A stretch of DNA of 10,641 bases from Xanthomonas translucens pv. translucens DSM 18974 (GTDB lineage: Bacteria; Pseudomonadota; Gammaproteobacteria; Xanthomonadales; Xanthomonadaceae): NCBI RefSeq assembly GCF_000331775.1, contig NZ_CAPJ01000124.1, positions 1 to 10,641 on the forward strand, given 5' to 3'. The first letter of the stretch is position 1. Each line of letters begins with the position of its first letter. The position numbers were made by a program, and so were the translations under genes. The notes under the pieces are model-generated. The model worked only from the letters and a program-made list of their open reading frames with translations, made no database searches and was not told the origin of the DNA. This document shows positions 6,482 through 10,641 of this stretch, one piece after another.

Positions 6482-7318
6482 TTAGCCAGCCGCCAATGCG
6501 GGGTTGTCGCGCTTGCGGATGCACAGCCAAGGAAAGTGCGGCTGCCGCCAGCGCAGCGCGCGCAGGCTACGGGCGCGCAGGCTGCGTGGATCGAACAACA
6601 CGCGCAGCGCGATGCCGTCGAGCGCGGCCCAGGTGTGCTGGTGATACTGGCCGGCCAGTTCCGCGCAGCCCAGGCCGGCGAAGTAGCGCTGGCTGCGCGC
6701 GGCGCTGGCCTGCGCCTGCGCGGCATCGGCGTAGAACGGGCTGTCGATCACGTGCAGTTCGCCGTCGTGCTGCAGCAGGCCGAGCAGGTGCGCGATCAGC
6801 GCGCGCGGGTCGGCGAAGTACTGGATGCAGGCAGGCAGTACGATCGCGTCGAAGCGCTGCGGCGGCAGCGGCAGGGTGTGGATGTCGCCGGCGACCAAGC
6901 TCAGCCGCGGGTTGGCCGCGAACACGCGAGCGGCCTGCGCCAGTTCGGCGCGGTTGACATCCACGCCGCAGACCTCGCGCTGCAGGTCCGCGGCCAGCCG
7001 CTGCGACAGCCAGCCGTTGCCGCAGCCCAGTTCGAGCAGCGGCCCGCTGCCGCCGCGCGCGCGCAGGTGGCGCAACAGGCGCCGGCACGATTCGGCGCGC
7101 ACCCGCCACTCGTGGCTGGTGGCCAGCGCGCCGCCGGGATGCGGCAGCGTGCGCAGCTGCGCGTCGCTGTAGATGCGGCCTTCCTGCTGCCTGACCGCAA
7201 GGTACTGGCGTTCGAACGGATCGGCGGCCAGCGCCTGCTGCACCAGCACCCCGTCGATCGGGGTCAGGCCGGGCAGCGCTTGCAGTTGCGCGCGCAAGCG
7301 CGTTGCGGACGTGCTCAC
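6482..7318 (-). CDS. Class I SAM-dependent methyltransferase
   Basis: This encodes 278 residues from GTG. Motif I is LLELGCGNGWLS (about 94-105), the acidic ribose-binding residue is D120 in VCGVDVN, motif II-like GDIHTLPL is at 144-151, and motif IV FDAIVLPACIQYF is at 156-168. This is a complete Rossmann methyltransferase core. The N-terminal about 70 residues (containing PFERQYLAVRQQEGRIY) and the C-terminal helices probably bind the acceptor, which is unknown. I chose GTG 7316-7318 because GAG lies 6 nt upstream and it begins 7 nt after the symporter stop. An in-frame ATG at 7348 overlaps the symporter end and has no ribosome binding site. The tight spacing suggests co-transcription, so the nonsense codon in the symporter could lower its expression by polarity. 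It is not closely similar to the decayed methyltransferase at 4285-4864. Confidence 0.88.
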   Translation of the reverse strand: MSTSATRLRAQLQALPGLTPIDGVLVQQALAADPFERQYLAVRQQEGRIYSDAQLRTLPHPGGALATSHEWRVRAESCRRLLRHLRARGGSGPLLELGCGNGWLSQRLAADLQREVCGVDVNRAELAQAARVFAANPRLSLVAGDIHTLPLPPQRFDAIVLPACIQYFADPRALIAHLLGLLQHDGELHVIDSPFYADAAQAQASAARSQRYFAGLGCAELAGQYHQHTWAALDGIALRVLFDPRSLRARSLRALRWRQPHFPWLCIRKRDNPALAAG

Positions 7319-7325
7319 CGTGCGC

Positions 7326-8666
7326 TCAACGCACCTGCCCGGAACCATCGGCCGGCGGATCGTCCAGGCCGACGTTGCTCGACGCCGCCTCGTACACGCT
7401 GCGGTCGAGCAGGCCGGTTTCCTTGGCCACCAGCACCGGCACCAGCATCTGCCCGGTGACGTTGGTCATGGTGCGCATCATGTCCAGCACGCGGTCGATC
7501 GCGTACAGGTAGCCGATCACCTCCAGCGGCAGGTTGGCCGCGCTCAGCACCACCGTGGCCATCACCACCGCGGTGCCGGGCACGCCGGCGGTACCGAAGC
7601 TGCCCAGCACCGAGGCGATCAGCACCACGAAATACTGGTTGGCGGTCAGCGGCACCCCGGTGTACTGGGCGATGAACACCGCGCACAGCGCCGGGAAGAT
7701 CGCGCCGCAGCCGTCCATCTTGATGCTGGCGCCCAGCGGCACCGCGAACGCGGCGTAGTCCTTGTTGACGCCGAGGTTGTGGGTGATCGAGCGCAGCGCC
7801 ACCGGCATCGCGGCGAAGCTGGAGGAACTGACGAAGGCCACCTGCATGCCCGGCGCGGCGCCGCGGAAGAACTTCCACGGGTTCAGCCCGTGCGCCAGCA
7901 GCAGGCCGCTGTACACCACCAGGATATGGATCGCGCAGGCCAGGTACAGCGCCAGCACGAAGTTGCCGAACGGCAGCAGCTTATCGAAGCCATAAGTGCC
8001 GACCAGCGAGGCGATCAGGCCGAAGGTGCCGAGCGGGGTCATCTCCAGCACGAAGCGGGTGACCTGGATCATGATCTCGCTCATCTGCGCGGCGAGCTTG
8101 CGCGCCTACGCCACGCGCTCGCCGAGCTTGACCATCGCAAAGCCGAGCAGGCCGGCGAAGAAGATCACCGGCAGGATCGAGCCGCGCCCGGCCGCCAGCA
8201 CGGTCTCGCCGGCCGCATTGGTCTTGGTGCCGATGCCGGTCAGCGCGTAGAACGGATTGGACGGCACCACGTCCAGCAGCACCTGGATCGGCCTGGGCAC
8301 GTCGCGCGGCGTCCAGGCGCTGTCCACGCTCAGGCCGAAGTGGCCGGCGCCCGGCTGCAGCAGCGTGCCCACGCCCAGGCCGACACCGACCGCCAGTGCG
8401 GCGGTGAGCACGAACCACAGGAAGGTGCGCCCGCCGAGCTTGGCCACCGATTGCTGGCCGTGCAACGAGGAGATCGCGTTGATCACCGCGAAGAACACCA
8501 GCGGCACCGCGATCATCTTGATCAGGGTCACGTACAGGTCGCCGAGCGGCCCGAACCAGGTGCCCGCCGCCGGCCCCAGCGCCCAGCCGGCCAGCGCACC
8601 GAGCACGAAGCCGGCGACCACGCGCTGCCAGAACGGAATGCGCAACCAGGCGCTCACCAATGTCAT
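7326..8666 (-). pseudogene. Dicarboxylate/amino acid:cation symporter (DAACS/SLC1 family) with an in-frame TAG
   Basis: One frame encodes a complete 446-codon DAACS transporter, broken only by TAG at codon 187 (8106-8108), just after FAMVKLGERVA in the loop after TM5. The C-terminal part contains the transport core: the HP1 serine stretch SSSSFAAMP (280-287), PLGASIKMDGCG in the TM7 position, HP2 GTAGVPG, and TM8 DRVLDMMRTMTNVTGQ. D395 and R398 match the substrate-binding Asp and Arg of GltPh, so an acidic amino acid or C4-dicarboxylate is likely. The NMDGT sodium motif reads KMDGC, and the sodium-binding Asp after NVTG is Gln. I chose ATG 8664-8666 by alignment with the first helix; 8732 is possible. 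As written, only a truncated protein would form, unless the stop is a sequencing error or is suppressed. Confidence 0.85.
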
Positions 8667-8776
8667 CGAGGCTATCCAGAAAATCCCGGGATCCTGCACC
8701 ATAGCGCAAGCCGGCGCGAACGACGATGCCATGGCTGGAAAGGCGCGATGTCATCGGCGCGCCTTGTCGCAACCGG

Positions 8777-8782
8777 CATAAT
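8777..8782 (+). promoter_or_regulatory. Possible -10 element for the alkaline phosphatase gene
   Basis: CATAAT matches five of six bases of the -10 consensus, 34 nt before the ATG at 8817. No convincing -35 sits 16-18 bases upstream. The gap 8667-8816 separates the divergent symporter and phosphatase genes, and no full Pho box could be found in it. Confidence 0.3.
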
Positions 8783-8816
8783 GCGCGGGACTTCGTGCCC
8801 AGGGGCTGTTCCTCGC

Positions 8817-10526
8817 ATGCGCTACCTCGTTCCCGCCTTCGCCGCCGCCTCCACCCTGCTGCTGGCGGCCTGCGCCAGCGCGCCGCGCGCGCCTGCCGGC
8901 GCCGCCAGCGCGCCCATCGTGGTGCCCGCCGTCGCCCATCCCGGCGGCGAGACGCCGGACTGGTGGTACCGCAGCGGCGCGGCCAAGGCCGCCAACAACG
9001 GCGCGATGCGCGGCAAGGCCAAGAACGTGATCCTGTTCCTCGGCGACGGCATGAGCCTGACCACGGTCGCCGCCGCGCGCATCCTCGACGGCCAGCGCAA
9101 GGGCGCCTCCGGCGAGGAGAACCAGCTGTCGTGGGAGGCGTTCCCGGCCACCGCGCTGAGCAAGACCTACAACACCGACTCGCAGACCCCCGACTCGGCC
9201 GGCACCATGACCTCGATCACCACCGGGGTGAAGACCCACATGGGCGGCATCGGCGTGTCCTCCGGCAAGCGCGAGGCCTGCGCCGACAGCCTCGGCAAGC
9301 GCTTGCTGACCTGGCTGGAACTGGCCGACAGCGCCGGCCTCAACACCGGCATCGTCACCACCACCCGGCTGACCCACGCCACCCCCGCCGCGACCTACGC
9401 GCACACCCCCGAACGCAATTGGGAAAGCGACACCGACCTGCCGGAGAAGGCGGTGGCCGAAGGCTGCCGCGACATCGCCCAGCAGATGGTCAGCGCGCAC
9501 TACGGCCGTGGCCCGCAGGTGATGCTGGCCGGCGGCCGCAGCCAGTTCACCACGGTCGAGCAGCGCGATCCGGAATACGACGACAAGGTCGGCCTGCGCC
9601 TGGACGGCCGCGACCTGATCGGCGAATGGCGCCAGCGCCACCCGCAGGGCGCCTATGTCTGGAACCGCGGGCAGCTGGAAGCGGCGCAGAACGCGCCGGC
9701 GCTGCTCGGCCTGTTCGAGCCGGACCACATGCAGTTCGACCACGACCGCGACCACGGCGCCGCCGGCGACCCGAGCCTGGCCGAGATGACCCGCGCCGCG
9801 ATCCGTACCCTGTCGCGCGGCAAGGACGGCTACGTGCTGATGGTCGAAGGCGGCCGCATCGACCACGCCCACCACGCCGGCAACGCCTATCGCGCGCTGG
9901 ACGAGACCATCGCCCTGTCGCAGGCGGTGCGGGCCGCGGCGGAGGCGACCTCGGCCGAGGACACGCTGATCATCGTCACCGCCGACCATTCGCACACGCT
10001 GAACTTCGTCGGCTACCCGCAGCGCGGCAATCCGATCCTGGGCAAGGTACGCGGCACCAGCGGCGAAGACGCCAATACCGGCGAGCTGGCACTGGACGGC
10101 AACGGCCAGCCGTACGCCACGCTCAGCTACGCCAACGGCCCCGGCTACACCGGTGCCAGCAACCAGCAACCGGCCGGCGCCAAGCAGTTCCCGCACGCGC
10201 CGAGCAGCTTCGAGCCGGTCAAGGGCCGCCCCGACCTGACCCACGTCGATACCGAGCGCCCGGACTTCATGCAGGAAGCGCTGGTGCCGACCAAGGCCGA
10301 GACCCACGGTGGCGACGACGTCGGCATCTGGGCGCGCGGTCCCGGCAGCGACGCCTTCCGCGGCAGCCTGGAGGAGAACGTGATCTACCACGTGATCGTG
10401 CAGGCCACGCCGAAGCTGCGCGGGCGCCTGTGCCAAGCCGGCACCTGCAATGGCGACGGCGTACCGGTGCAGTTGCCGAAGCCGGACGCGTTCGTGGCCG
10501 AGGCTGCGAGCGCCACCGCAAAGTGA
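8817..10526 (+). CDS. Alkaline phosphatase, predicted lipoprotein
   Basis: This encodes 569 residues. The lipobox LAAC gives a lipidated Cys19; the next residue is Ala, favouring the outer membrane. The PhoA-superfamily active site is complete: D77 in LFLGDGM, the nucleophile Ser127 in TPDSAGTMTS, HATPAATYAH (187-196), R200 as probable phosphate-binding Arg, E344/D349/H353 in VEGGRIDHAHH, D390-H391 in VTADHSH, and H497 in THGGDDVG. These bind two zinc ions and one magnesium and release phosphate from monoesters outside the cytoplasm. At the positions of E. coli Asp153 and Lys328 it has His187 and His350, as in mammalian enzymes. An insert at about 398-460 precedes the final metal ligand. AGGGG at 8801-8805 is a slightly distant ribosome binding site. 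The frame is open far upstream, but only this start gives a signal peptide. Confidence 0.93.
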   Translation: MRYLVPAFAAASTLLLAACASAPRAPAGAASAPIVVPAVAHPGGETPDWWYRSGAAKAANNGAMRGKAKNVILFLGDGMSLTTVAAARILDGQRKGASGEENQLSWEAFPATALSKTYNTDSQTPDSAGTMTSITTGVKTHMGGIGVSSGKREACADSLGKRLLTWLELADSAGLNTGIVTTTRLTHATPAATYAHTPERNWESDTDLPEKAVAEGCRDIAQQMVSAHYGRGPQVMLAGGRSQFTTVEQRDPEYDDKVGLRLDGRDLIGEWRQRHPQGAYVWNRGQLEAAQNAPALLGLFEPDHMQFDHDRDHGAAGDPSLAEMTRAAIRTLSRGKDGYVLMVEGGRIDHAHHAGNAYRALDETIALSQAVRAAAEATSAEDTLIIVTADHSHTLNFVGYPQRGNPILGKVRGTSGEDANTGELALDGNGQPYATLSYANGPGYTGASNQQPAGAKQFPHAPSSFEPVKGRPDLTHVDTERPDFMQEALVPTKAETHGGDDVGIWARGPGSDAFRGSLEENVIYHVIVQATPKLRGRLCQAGTCNGDGVPVQLPKPDAFVAEAASATAK

Positions 10527-10549
10527 GCTTGGGGCGGCAGCGGCACACG

Positions 10550-10641
10550 ATGCTGGCAAGGCGGCGGCAGCGGCGCTGGTCGCACTGGCTGCGCTCGCGG
10601 CGGCGCCAGCGGCCTGGGCGCAGGCGGACGGCGCGTGCCGG
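10550..10641 (+). CDS. Start of an exported protein, frame uncertain (partial)
   Basis: Right after the phosphatase, the frame beginning AAG at 10558 reads as a signal peptide: Lys, an Ala/Leu-rich core, then PAAWA-QADGACR with a normal signal peptidase I site. That frame has no ATG, GTG or TTG start in the gap after the phosphatase stop. The nearby ATG (10550-10552), and a GTG overlapping the phosphatase stop (10523-10525), are both in another frame that reads as Arg-rich and unlike a signal peptide. One missing base near 10555-10560 would explain this. The gene runs off the right edge and its product is unknown. Confidence 0.45.
   Translation, partial: MLARRRQRRWSHWLRSRRRQRPGRRRTARA

Noticed and set aside
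8106..8108. TAG read as pyrrolysine or as programmed readthrough.
   Set aside because: No pyl genes or readthrough context are visible, and symporters are not known pyrrolysine proteins. A point mutation or sequencing error is simpler.
8749..8770. TGTCAT and TTGTCG near the phosphatase promoter as a Pho box.
   Set aside because: The half-sites are not spaced at the 11-base period of PhoB sites and the second is poor.
7173..8816. A long in-frame upstream extension of the alkaline phosphatase.
   Set aside because: It runs antisense to the methyltransferase and symporter genes and is His/Gln/Arg-rich. The lipoprotein signal peptide starts at 8817.
8751..10559. A 602-codon open frame on the minus strand across the alkaline phosphatase gene.
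   Set aside because: It is the mirror of a high-GC coding gene, has Arg/Gly/Ala/Val-rich composition with no motif, and the plus strand has a complete active site.

Overview
This is ordinary high-GC chromosomal DNA of the Xanthomonadaceae type (Xanthomonas, Stenotrophomonas or Lysobacter relatives). That placement is an inference from the strong GC bias, the styles of the DUF418, SlyD and C40 peptidase proteins, and one good Clp/CRP-like operator. No RNA genes, CRISPR array, integrase, transposase or phage genes are visible, and I found no compelling new multi-gene system. What stands out is gene decay plus some regulatory and active-site oddities.

Layout. 1-1970 (minus): a DUF418 membrane protein translationally coupled by an ATGA overlap to a DadA-like FAD-dependent amino-acid dehydrogenase that runs off the left edge. 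2117-2596 (minus): SlyD-type FKBP prolyl isomerase with a His-rich tail. 2707-4186 (plus): two paralogous NlpC/P60 (C40) cell-wall peptidases in tandem, the first a predicted lipoprotein and the second a predicted exported soluble protein. The AT-rich gap between them carries a CRP/Clp-like operator, and a strong intrinsic terminator follows. 4285-4864 (minus): a decayed SAM methyltransferase with an internal deletion and frame changes. 5010-5747 (plus): a Pol-beta-superfamily nucleotidyltransferase of unknown substrate. 5829-6308 (minus): a hotdog-fold acyl-CoA thioesterase. 6482-8666 (minus): a dicarboxylate/amino acid:cation symporter gene interrupted by one in-frame TAG, followed after 7 nt by an intact class I methyltransferase. 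8817-10526 (plus): a predicted lipoprotein alkaline phosphatase with a complete active site. 10550-10641 (plus): the start of another exported protein, whose signal peptide and start codon lie in different frames.

Cooperation between genes is limited. The DUF418 and oxidoreductase genes, and the symporter and methyltransferase genes, look like two-gene operons. The two peptidases probably both cut peptidoglycan stem peptides, in different cell compartments. Two nearly intact reading frames (the symporter and the last gene) are each broken by a single-base change. This could mean real gene decay or sequencing errors, and the sequence alone cannot decide between them.
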